DNA from: Ichthyophthirius multifiliis
Lineage: Eukaryota; Ciliophora; Oligohymenophorea; Hymenostomatida
Assembly: GCF_000220395.1 (NCBI RefSeq)
Contig: NW_004087746.1
Location: 186,001-250,000, forward strand
Direction: 5' to 3'
DNA: 64,000 nt
Each line of letters starts with the position of its first letter. Within the stretch, counting starts at the first letter, position 1. A program made the position numbers and the translations under genes. This document shows, piece after piece, positions 54,037-64,000 of the stretch. The notes under the pieces were generated by a model, which had not been told where the DNA came from, did not search any database, and saw nothing but the letters and a program-made list of their open reading frames with translations.

Positions 54037-56265
54037 TCAAAAATAAGTTTCTATATTTGTTTTAAATTATAGATATTATTATTCAAAATCTATTTATGGG
54101 AACTTAAAGCCTTATTAATAATATTATTCTAAAAATAATTATAAGTTACTTAAATTATCAAATTAGTAATTTTTTAATACATCAATAGTTTATTTTTTAA
54201 ACCCTTAATTAATAGAATCTTCAAAATTTAAAGTTTCCGAACTAAACTAAATCTCAATGCAATCTTAAATTCCAAAACCATTTTTTTTGAATTTAAAATT
54301 TTTATAAAGATTAAAAAAACTCATTATAATATTTAATTTATCAATTGGATTTCCAATTAAAGTTTAATGCTCATCTCTATTAATAACTCTATCAATACAA
54401 GTAAATAAATATTCTAAAGAAAATGGATATTCGAAATTTCCAAATTTCAATTTTTATTTAGTTTAAGGGACCATTCCAATAAACTTACAACTAATATTAT
54501 TTTCAAGATTTTCGTTAATAAAATTTAATGAATTAGCTAATGCATTTGGGGGATGATTCTTATCCAAAAATAAAATATGCTTAAAAATCAAGCTTTTATT
54601 TTAAGATATTTTTTCTATAATTTTCTTTATTTTACTATTAAATAAGACTAAAGATGCCTTTTAAGTTTTTTAATATAATTCATTATGACTTAATTATTTT
54701 TAAGTATTTCTTTTTTAATATCCTTACATGCATTGTTATCGACATTCATCACTTGATACATAATGTAAATTTACTTCAGATATTTTTCTATTTAATAGTT
54801 ATTATAAGAAAGTTGTCTTTCCAGTTGCTGGTATAGAAAATGGGATAATTACAATTAAGCTTTACATTTATTAATTAGTTTTACTTTCTTCTTATTATTA
54901 ATTTTCTTATTTTTCAATATCATCATTATCTTCTGAATTTATGTTTATTTTTATTTCCTTTTATAATATATCTTCATCATTTTAAATACATTGAATAAAA
55001 TCTACAAAATTGCAAGTAATAATCTACTATAAATAAGTTTTTTAATTAAAGTTATTCTTTAAATAATCAAAGCTTTTTATTGCAAAATCAAAATAAAATT
55101 TCTTTCCTTTATAAGGTTGGCAGTTTTCACATAATTCCTCAGATTGTTAAACAAATAAATTATAAATATTAATATAATTATCATTAAAACTTCTTAAATA
55201 TTTTTTACATTTTTCTCTTAATTTTCTATATAATCTATATTCCAAAGTTTTTAATTTGGCTAAAGAAACACATTTTTATTCTCCATTATCTATATTTTCC
55301 TTCACAAAATATAATACACTACCTTCTCCATCATTATCTAATGAAGACTAGGCTACTTCTACGTATAAATTATGTATTATTTCATTAAATTCAGATAAGG
55401 TGTTTGATGTATATTTTTTCATAATACATGATGTAAGACCATATTTATTAAAAAAATCATATGAGAAATCTACAGGAAGACATGTTTCTTCACTATTATT
55501 ATCTACAATAGCGTAAAAATGCAAATCAATAGAAGAATATTTTATTAAATGCTAATACTCATTATTTCCACAATATTCACAAACTATAGTTTTACCATTT
55601 AGAAAATGCTTCATTTCAATTAATTTTTAAGGATTTTGTTTTTCGATTTTATTTATAATAGTAAACCATTAATAAGCTATTAAAGTAGAAAAATTATATC
55701 TAATATCTTTTAAATACATATCTATTTCTTATATATCTTTTATTAAAATGCAAACATTTTTTGAAGAAATTGCCCAACTATCTAATTCTTGGAAATAACT
55801 TATTTGTCCGTTTTCTCCGTTCGCCTTTTCAGTTTTATATACATGAAACTTTACTGGATTTTTGATTTAGTTAAATTCTTTGTATACAGAATCTATAGTT
55901 AGTTTATAAAGTCTATATTATTCTGAAAAATCATTTGGAATTTTAACATACTATTATTCTTAGTTTTAGTCCTTATTTATGTACTAAAGATATAAATCAA
56001 AAAACTTTTTAAATCCTTTTCTTAAAATTTATACTTTATTTGTTTTTGTAGATAATATAATTGTGTTTCCTCTTCTTATATTATTGTGAATAAACTAATC
56101 TTCGGAATAAATAGTATCTTCATTTAATTTTTTGGACTTTATTTTTATGTCATATAGTACATAATCAGGATCATTTAATACTTAGTGCTTTATTGCACTT
56201 ATTTTATCTTTTTAATTGATAGCAAAATCTAGAAGCTCCTAGGCATCAAGTTTATCTTTGTTCAT
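54037..56265 (-). CDS. ATP-dependent RNA ligase fused to P-loop polynucleotide-kinase-type domain
   Basis: A single uninterrupted frame of 742 residues. The N-terminal half has covalent nucleotidyltransferase motifs: motif I YKTEKANGENG (Lys near residue 145), WAISSKN, motif IIIa GKTIVCEYCGNNEYQ, motif IV DGEGSVLYFVK and motif V KLKTLEYRLYRKLREK. The C-terminal half opens with a Walker A VIIPFSIPATGKTTFLQQLL (~475), then YVSSDECRQQCM, a helical stretch and KHILFLDKNHPPNALANSLN. Ligase plus kinase is the core of tRNA/mRNA-splicing ligases such as yeast Trl1; the cyclic phosphodiesterase part is absent. It probably repairs or joins cleaved RNA. A decayed paralogue lies about 1 kb upstream of its start (57240-58060). 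Confidence 0.8.
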
Positions 56266-57239
56266 TTGTATTTTTTATTTAATTTATTGATTTATTTTTT
56301 TAATAAGTATTTTATATATTAAAAAGATTTAGTATATTTTTTTTTAAATTGAATAATATTTATTGCAAAAATTATTTAGAAATAATTCTTTTATAAAAAA
56401 CAACATAAAATTAAAAAATAAGTTATTTGTAAAATGGCAATAAAATTTTGATAATATATTTATTTATTTTTTTAATGAAAAAATTATTTTTATTATTTAA
56501 AATAGACAATTATAAACAAAAATAAATAAAAAATTTGATAAAATATTATGAAGAATTTATTATTAAAAATAAAAAAATAAATTAAGTATAAACAACTTAT
56601 TTGAGAAATAGAATTTAATTTGAACATAATTTAATAATTTATATTATATTTAATACAATATAGTTTTTTATTTTTATATTAAATCACTCTCTCTCTCTCT
56701 TAAATATATATATTACTATTTAAAATTATTTTTATAAGTTTTTTTGAAAAATCACAATTCAAAAACTATAATAAAAATGGTATTTTTGTTTGTTTGAAAT
56801 TTTATAGAAAAAATAAAAAAAAAAACGATGCTAAAAAATAATATATATATTACTTTTTAGCATATTTTGATTTTATTTTATTTAAAAAACATAAATTAAA
56901 ATTAAATAATCTATTTTGTTTCACTTATTTTTAATGTCAATTATATTTTTTATTTTTTTAATTAAAAAACAAAATAAATATATTATTATAAATTAAATAA
57001 AAGTATTTTATAAAACATTTAATATTTGCATTTAGAATAAATTATTTCTTATATAAATTTTATTAGAATAATTTATAATTAAAATTTTTTATTGATATTT
57101 CTAACATTTAAATTATTTTTAATATTTACGAATTGATACATATTGTAATTTTATATTAGAATTTGTTTTATTAATAATTATTAGAAAAAAGTAGTTGAAT
57201 TTAAAATTTAATATAAAAAATTGACTATAACTTTTATTT
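56266..57239. other. Intergenic spacer
   Basis: A/T-rich DNA with a short CT tract (CTCTCTCTCTCT at about 56687-56699), rare in this window. No gene seen. Confidence 0.55.
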
Positions 57240-58060
57240 TTATTGCTAAGTTTTTTCGTATTTAATGTATTCTTTTACTTCTTAATCTTTTGTTAATTAT
57301 TTCATTTATACTTAATTTTTCTTCCGAATTTGTGTTTTGATTAATTTTTATATCTATTTTTAAATATATACTCACCATTCTTGCTTGAAAAATTAATCTA
57401 AATAATTATTATTAACAAATTTAAGCAAATAAGAACCTAAAGTATATTATATTTTTTAAATAAAATTTAAACAGTCTCTTGCAAAATTATAATAGATATT
57501 TGAATCTTTAAAAAATCACATAATTTTTTCGATTATTATAGATATGAGTAATAATAGAAGTATTATTACTAAAAGAATCACACTTTAATTTATCATTATC
57601 TATATTTTCCTTTATAAAATATATACGCTGCCTTGCATACATTTTTCGATAATATTACCCAAATATCGAATTCTTAAAAATAATTTATCTGTTTGCTTTT
57701 GTCGTTTACTTTTTCAGTTTTATATTATGCATTTTTACTAATATTTTTTTAATTAAATGGCTTGTAGGACGATTCCATTGTTAAGTTAATTTCCATTATT
57801 TTAAAACTTTTTTTTTTACAAATAATTTTATTTCAGGTTCGAAAATCTGTTTTTCATCGATATATCTGAAATTAAATCCTAAAATTTCTTAAAAAATTGA
57901 ATAAAGATTTCTTATATTGATAGAATTATATATTTCCTCTTCTTATATTATTAAATGACGAATTAATTTTTTAACATATAAGATAGTAATTTTGATGCTT
58001 TGATTGTAATTGAAAATCTTATAATATGTAGTTATGTGACTTGATTTTGCAAATATTTAA
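57240..58060 (-). pseudogene. Decayed tandem copy of the RNA ligase-kinase gene
   Basis: Blocks match the intact gene in the same order and orientation. 57590-57630 (ATTATCTATATTTTCCTT..) matches 55288-55310. 57645-57715 (CGATAATATTACCCAAATATC, ..TTTTTCAGTTTTATAT) matches 55760-55840. 57935-57970 (TTTCCTCTTCTTATATTATT) matches 56066-56090. The copy spans ~0.8 kb against 2.2 kb, so about 440 bp between motifs III and IV and most of the kinase half are gone. The motif I region KANGE is replaced (TAAACGACAAAAGC reads KRQK-like), and TGA codons interrupt every frame. It is a host-gene duplicate lost by decay, clearly not functional as a ligase. Confidence 0.75.
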
Positions 58061-58885
58061 CATTATACTATTTTTACTTTTTTTAATTTGATTTTGTATT
58101 TTTTGGCTTATTTCAAAAGCTGATGAAAGATTAAAAGAATATTTTTGTTATTTTAGTATTAAAATTTTTATTAGATTTAATATGTATTAATATATAATTT
58201 TTTTTTAGACTTTGTATTTTTTGAAAGTATATTTTTTTATTCGCTAAAAAAATTATTATTATTAGAACCTTTTTTATAATTAATTTTATCCTTAATATAT
58301 AAGTAATTTAATAATTTTCTAATATTTCTTAGAGATAAAAATTAAAAAAAGTTGTATGAAAGTAATTTAAGAATATATTAAATTTTTTAATTTAATAAAG
58401 AAATTAAATATTAAATGCAAAAATTAATAATTAATAATTATTAATATATTTATTTTTTTCTAAAAAGTACAATTATTATTATCAATATGTATCGAATATA
58501 AAATTAAAAAACTAATTAATATAAATATATTTTATTTCTTATTTATTTTTAAATAAATAATTAAATTAATTTTATTTTTTTCTATCGAAAAAACATTATA
58601 TATATTATTTATTCGTATAAATTTCATTAATTAATTGAAAGAAATAAAGTTAATTTAATAAGTAATTTAATTACATTAAAAAAATTAATAAAATTAATAA
58701 TGAAATAATAAGGAAGTATATATTCAAATATTAATTTTAATAAAAAAATAAAAAAAATAATATATATTTACTAATTTTTAATTTTCTGCTATAAATTAAT
58801 TAATTTAAAAAAATAAAAACATATATATATATAAAAAAAAATTAATAAAAAAAAAAAACTAAAAAATTTAAGTGTTCAACAAAAA
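58061..58885. other. Intergenic spacer
   Basis: A/T-only DNA before the HTH gene. Nothing recognised. Confidence 0.55.
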
Positions 58886-60085
58886 ATGTATTTTGAAAAT
58901 AATTAAATATAAGATGCTTAACCTTAAAGTTAAAATAAGCTTTAATTCTTACAATATAATTAAAGAATAGTTAATACAAGTAGAAATTTAATAACAATTA
59001 ATGAAAGAAACAACGATAGACATTTTTATCCTTAATATCCTATCCCTTTAAATGAAAAAGATGAAATTATTTTTTCACACTTAATGAACACATTAACCAG
59101 CTAAAACTTTCTTCCTGAATTTTCTAGTCTTTTTTTCTTCGATTAAATATAAAAAATGTATATTTACATATCGCCTTAAATATATACATTTGTACCTTTA
59201 TAATAGTTTGAAGACTAAATAATAATAAAATATATATCTAAAATAAACTAAAATAATAATGATAATTAATAATAATATTTATATTAAAATAATGAATCTG
59301 ATCATGTTTAATTTAATAAAAACAACTATATTCCTTATGAATATTAAGATATACCAAGAGAAAAGAGAGTAAAAGAAAGATAAATTGAATATGTACTTAG
59401 TAAAGTTAAAGATTGGAGGGAATATTACGAATAAGGTATCTATGATCGAGAATAGAAAAAATGTATAAAATTAAACCTTAATTAGTCTGCAAAAGTAGTT
59501 GGCATTTCAAGGAAAACTTTAAACGATTATTTTAAAATTATCGAATAAGGGAAAAAATATAGATTTGATTTTGAAAAATAAAAGGATTAAAAAGTAGGAG
59601 TTTTGAGAAATTTCGTGAAAACAAAAATATTGGAAAATTAAAATAATGATATTTGTAATGAAGGAGAAGAAGAAGATTATGAAGAAAAAAATAACAATTT
59701 TGATTAAGAAATTAAATAAGAAATTACTAATCTTAATGACTAGCAATAAGATTAAATGGAAGTTATTGTAGATGAGAAATACTAATAAGTAACGTAATTT
59801 AATAATAATAATAATAATAATTTTAATGATTAAAATAATAATAATATTTATAATTAATTTTATTTGAAAAATGAAAAGAATAATTTTATTTAAGAAAATT
59901 ATGATTTTTATGATTATTTTGAAAATTATGAAAATCTAGAGTTGTAATTAAATGACTTAGAACTCTAAAAAACAATACTAGAAAGTATTGATTGTTAAAA
60001 TAATTAATCTTTTTATAATAATTAATTGGATTAAAATTTTTCAATTTAAGAAGATTTTTTTGGCGTTTATAATTTACAAAGATGA
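58886..60085 (+). CDS. Putative helix-turn-helix protein of a protist-wide family
   Basis: An intronless frame of 399 residues. The ordered core is residues ~160-235: KERQIEYVLSKVKDWREYYE, then SAKVVGISRKTLNDYF and GKKYRFDF. The pattern (basic start, W-R-x-Y/L, a helix ending in VGISxKxLDDY, then RxFxFDF) occurs in many ciliate and other protist proteins and looks like a DNA-binding HTH; this is recalled from family patterns, not proven. The N-terminus is Gln/Asn-rich with a short SHLMNTLTSQNFLPEF patch. The C-terminal third is acidic with Asn repeats (AAT microsatellite at 59803-59845) and could act as an activation region. A regulatory or nuclear role is inferred. Confidence 0.6.
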
Positions 60086-60308
60086 AAAAAAAAAGAATTA
60101 TTATAATAAAATATATAAAAAACCAAAATTATAATAAGAAATAATAATAAAAATATAAATTACTAAATATTTATTTTATACTAATAATATTTTATATTAG
60201 TATTTTTTTTAAATAAAAAAATAAATAATTTAAATACTAAAATTTATACTATTTATATTATCGTTAAAATATTCATTTTTATATTATAAATTTGTTATTA
60301 TTAATTTG

Positions 60309-60309
<1 letters not shown>

Positions 60310-60366
<57 letters not shown>
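60310..60366. repeat. (TA)n microsatellite
   Basis: About 57 bp of pure TA in the spacer between two convergent genes. Confidence 0.9.
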
Positions 60367-60369
<3 letters not shown>

Positions 60370-60379
60370 ATAATAAACA

Positions 60380-61888
60380 TCATATAGCTTTTAATTTAAA
60401 AGGATTAAATCTACTACCTAAACCATGCCCCATAGTTTATCCTATACTTGGAGGACTTAAACGGATATATTAAGTAGAAATTTTATTAATTTTAGAAAGT
60501 TTAAATTTTCTATATTAAATATGATTTTTAGTGTATTCGAATTAGCCTTTATTGAATAATTGAAGTGGAGGAAAATTAAATTTTTCTTCATCGTTTTTTA
60601 AAGTATTAAATTAATGTTATAAAATTTTTCGATTAAACTAATCTATAGGATTATATAAATATTTATATTAAACTTATTAAGCATAATGTTTTAAAGAGAA
60701 ATCTGTATTATCAACAAAAAGAGATTTTTAAAGTTCAAAAGATTTCACTAATATTTAATCTTTGAAATGTTGTATTTTTTCTTCTTGTTATTATTGTATT
60801 TTTAAGTTATCATATTTGATAATTTCAGGTGAGATTTTCCTTTTTTTAATTAAAATCTATTCTTATTTTTCACTTTTTAAACCTATGAGTTATTTATATT
60901 AATCTTTGGTCAATCTTAAATTATTATTGGAAAATAAAAGAAGTTTTTCATCTATTTTATTTGAATTTGTGAGTTCAAAAATTGGTCCTTTGTTACTATT
61001 TCCATTATCTTGTACTAAAGTAACACCTTTTTATGGTTCGAATTTTTCAAAGAAATTTTAATTATTGAATTCTTAGTTTTCATTTTGTATAGATGGAGGA
61101 AAGTTATTTTTATTTACTTCTTCTTAATTTCCAAATGATTAAAATGGGTTTGAGAAAATTTTACTTTTAGGTTTTTTAATTTCTTTTATTTAATAAGGTA
61201 GCTGATTTTCTATTTATGGGAGATTGCTTAATTCTGGGTATTTTAATATCAGTAATTCTCCGTTATAATCGTAAGCAATTTACTTTGCGTTTATTTTCTT
61301 TTGTTTACTTTATTATTAAAATGATAAACTTTTTAATTTTTATTCTTTTTTAACAAATTCTCTTTCCTTTAAAATACGTAAATGTTCTTCGTATTTATCT
61401 AAAGGAATTTTTTGTTAAATTATTTCTTTTATTTAATATTTAAAATCGAATAATCTAATACTTTCAGTGTTTGTTTTAGATGATTATTGCGTACTTTTAA
61501 ATTCATCAGTATGTTATTCATCTTTTTGCTTTAGTTACTTTTATTGTGTTATTTTTTCTAAATTTTATGAATTATGCATTTTTTTAGGCTATATATCTAC
61601 TTTTTATTATATTTAAACCCTAAAATTTTATAAATTATCAGGCATTATTTAAGGAGGTTCATCATCTTAGTTTATTTTAATAGTTTATTTATCATAAGAT
61701 ATTATTTCTTGAAAATACTGAGTTTCGGATTGGTGAAAAACATATTATATAGAATGTACTATTTGCTTTTTTTATAAATAATTTTCATATAGTATTTCGC
61801 TTAATTTTTCAATGATTTCCTCCATTGTTTCTTTAGCATTATTTTGACTTTGTAATGTTTAATCTATTTCGCCAAATATTTAGTCCAT
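60380..61888 (-). CDS. Hypothetical protein, possibly ciliary
   Basis: An intronless frame of 502 residues from MDQIFGEIDQTL. An N-terminal helix (NNAKETMEEIIEKLSEILY) is followed by Gln/Lys-rich linkers. A conserved-looking block around residues 195-245 reads KKINAKQIAYDYNGELLILK then YPELSNLP; a YDYNG/K patch of this kind recurs in uncharacterised ciliate and flagellate proteins. The C-terminus ends with YIRLSPPSIGQTMGHGLGSR and FNPFKLKAI. No catalytic motif or membrane segment. The gene is certain; a link to cilia is only a guess from the YDYNG pattern. Confidence 0.65.
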
Positions 61889-62828
61889 TTTATTTATTGT
61901 GTATAATAATGTATTAGTATAAATATTATTTTTTTATTGGTTATTAAGTATTTTTTTTAATTATTATAAATACTTTCATCTAAAAAAAAATAAACGAAAA
62001 AATTATATTTACGGCTAATAATTTATTGTTAAATTAAAATATTTAAGAATGATAAATTAAAAAAAATATATATTTTAAAATAAGGTAATATTATAGATAT
62101 ATAATAAAAATCAAATATTTTCATTATTTATAAATATTTTTTTATTCTTTATTTAATATAGTGTTTACGCTATATTTATTATTATATAAATTAATTTAAA
62201 TCAATAAAACTATAAAACATTTAAGCAAATAATATTAATATAATTTTAAATTATTTATATTAGTTTATTTATCATAACTATTATAATATATATTAGTTAA
62301 ATTATATATTAACATATTTTTATTCATAAAAAAATATTTATTATGAATTCTTAAAATTATATATATATATATTGATTATATTTTTTTTATTTTTATTTTT
62401 TAACCATAATTAAAATTGAATAATTATAAAATTATTAATATTGCAATCATTATATGCTTAACTAATTTTTCTTTAAATATTTATATATAATTTTTTTTTT
62501 ATTTATTAAAATATTAGATAAAATTACATAAATACAATATAAAAAATTAATTCATTAATGTATATTATATAATTTTATTTATATATATATATATATAAAG
62601 ATTATATATAAAATATATAATTATTTTTAATTTATATATATTATAATATATATATTTTTTATTGTCTAATAAAATAATAATATATTTAATTATCACAGAA
62701 AATGTTTTTATGAAAATTATTCATATAAAAACTAAATAAATTATAAAAAGTAAATAATTTTAAAAACCTAACAAAGATTTAATCAACAAAAAAAATAAAA
62801 AATATTAATAATTTTTTTTAAATAAATA
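61889..62828. other. Divergent intergenic spacer
   Basis: A/T-only DNA. I see nothing in it beyond TA tracts. Confidence 0.6.
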
Positions 62829-64000
62829 ATGTCAGAAATATAAAATAACAAAAAATACCATATAGTATAGGGAATAGTAGAAAAATCAGCTGATTTTTCT
62901 TTAAAAATATACAATAAAGTTGGTTTACATAACATCTATATAGAAGATATGGTTAAATTATTAAATCAATTTTCTGCCCCTTTTATATTTAGAATAACCT
63001 GCCTTTTAGATTCTTAAATAAACTAAACTATATATAATGCCTAATAGACCCAAAAGACTATAATATATTAAACAAATAAGAAGAAATAAGAACTAATCGA
63101 AAAGACTTAATAAACTAAAGATAAATTGTTATAAAAACACTACTCTATTTTGGAAAAGACAAAATAAACTCAATAATAATTAATTGAAAAAAACGAAAAC
63201 ATAAAACATCATTTTTTATAATTAACCCACAATACTAAAAAAGATATTATAGATAGAGCTTTTAGAACTAAAAACTAATTAATAGTAAAGGTAAAGAATT
63301 CCAAAATAGCCCAAAAAGCAGATGATTATGGAAATATTATTATTGATGAAATCGAATAATAGCTAGTATAACTTAAAAAATAACTCGCAAAAACACTAAA
63401 CAATTAATATCTAGAAGAAGAGAAATCCGAATTAGAAGATTAATGTAAGCTTGATTTATACTTAAGAGCTAACAAACTAGGACATAATTTGAATTCTTTA
63501 GGAAAATAGGTTATTGTTTCTTACATGAATTACCTATAATCTTTACCAGTTATTTAATTAGCTCATAAATAATACACAGCTGCTGATGCTAAATTCTTGG
63601 TTGCTAGGGCAAATATTGAATCTTTTATTGATGTTGTTTTTTGCACTGTGCTTACTTAGAATATTATAAATCCAATATTGAGTGTTTTATAGGTATAATA
63701 TAATAAATCAAAAGAAAGTGTAATTATTATTATTTAAAATATTAAAAATTGCAATATTAAATAAATTTTGGCTCTGGCTAAATATAAATATGAGACATTA
63801 TATTAAACTCTTTGTATTTCTTTAAAATAAAATAAACTTTCACTTATTTTTACTAAAGATTTCTATATTAAGAAAAAATCATTTATCTAGAATGATATTA
63901 AGTAATTGATGTTCGATGTTAATAGTATTAGAATTAAGGCTATTGAAAAAGGAATAGATTTATACAAATAATCTCTTGAATAATTTAAAATTAAATTAGA
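62829..64000 (+). CDS. Hypothetical helical protein (3' partial)
   Basis: Open from MSEIQNNKKYHIVQGIVEKS at 62829 to the window end, 390 residues so far with no intron needed. The first ~65 residues (ADFSLKIYNKVGLHNIYIED, FSAPFIFRITCLLDS) are followed by a Gln/Lys-rich helical middle. A well-ordered part then reads VIVSYMNYLQSLPVIQLAHK, ADAKFLVARANIESFIDVVF and KYKYETLYQTLCISLKQNK. The amphipathic helix layout is reminiscent of lipid-droplet coat proteins of the perilipin/REF kind, but I cannot show it. Family otherwise unknown; the end lies outside the window. Confidence 0.65.

Noticed and set aside
59519-59746. Minus-strand 75-residue hydrophobic ORF
   Set aside because: It is antisense to the acidic part of the HTH gene, which is open over 399 codons.

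Overview
The window is macronuclear-type DNA of a ciliate. Long protein reading frames appear only when TAA and TAG are read as glutamine and TGA is the sole stop. A complete tRNA gene with anticodon UUA, able to decode UAA, lies at 18883-18954. Composition is extremely AT-rich, spacers are almost pure A/T, and introns are tiny (32-73 nt in nearly every case resolved here) with GT..AG ends. Composition, code and intron size fit an oligohymenophorean; Ichthyophthirius multifiliis is my best guess, but this is inference. Nearly every ordinary ORF call with the standard code is a shadow or a fragment.

Layout. 1-9508: a giant coiled-coil golgin with a C-terminal GRIP-like domain (5' end outside the window), convergent with a cyclic-nucleotide-gated-type channel. 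10173-15973: an ULK/ATG1-like kinase, a five-exon acylphosphatase, an unknown protein, and a minus-strand protein whose N-terminal part is about 15 copies of a ten-residue repeat. 16300-18090: a decayed coding stretch and large microsatellites. 18883: tRNA-Gln(UUA). 19127-25244: SBDS (ribosome maturation) and nephrocystin-4 (ciliary transition zone), both on the minus strand. 25469-30871: a small MGC acylation-type protein, a PX-BAR sorting nexin and a CDF zinc transporter with a very His-rich loop. 31969-38435: a coiled-coil protein, a PIP kinase fused to EF-hands and an NDR-type kinase. 40088-46336: a coiled-coil protein, Hsp110 and a CHORD protein. 46831-56265: a BIG/Sec7 ARF-GEF, the splicing factor SPF27 and an RNA ligase-kinase. 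57240-58060: a decayed second copy of the ligase. 58886-64000: a putative HTH protein, an unknown protein and a partial unknown protein.

Functional themes: membrane traffic (GRIP golgin, ARF-GEF, sorting nexin, PIP kinase), chaperones (Hsp110 beside a CHORD protein), signalling kinases, cilia (NPHP4) and RNA work (SBDS, SPF27, RNA ligase). Genes are single units with their own spacers; there are no operons.

A recurrent oddity is that several clear genes change reading frame by one base inside or beside runs of A/T (near 16.04, 22.77, 22.97, 32.32, 34.53 and 41.43 kb). Homopolymer length errors in the assembly are the simplest explanation. Coordinates below are read by hand and exon ends marked unresolved should be treated as approximate.
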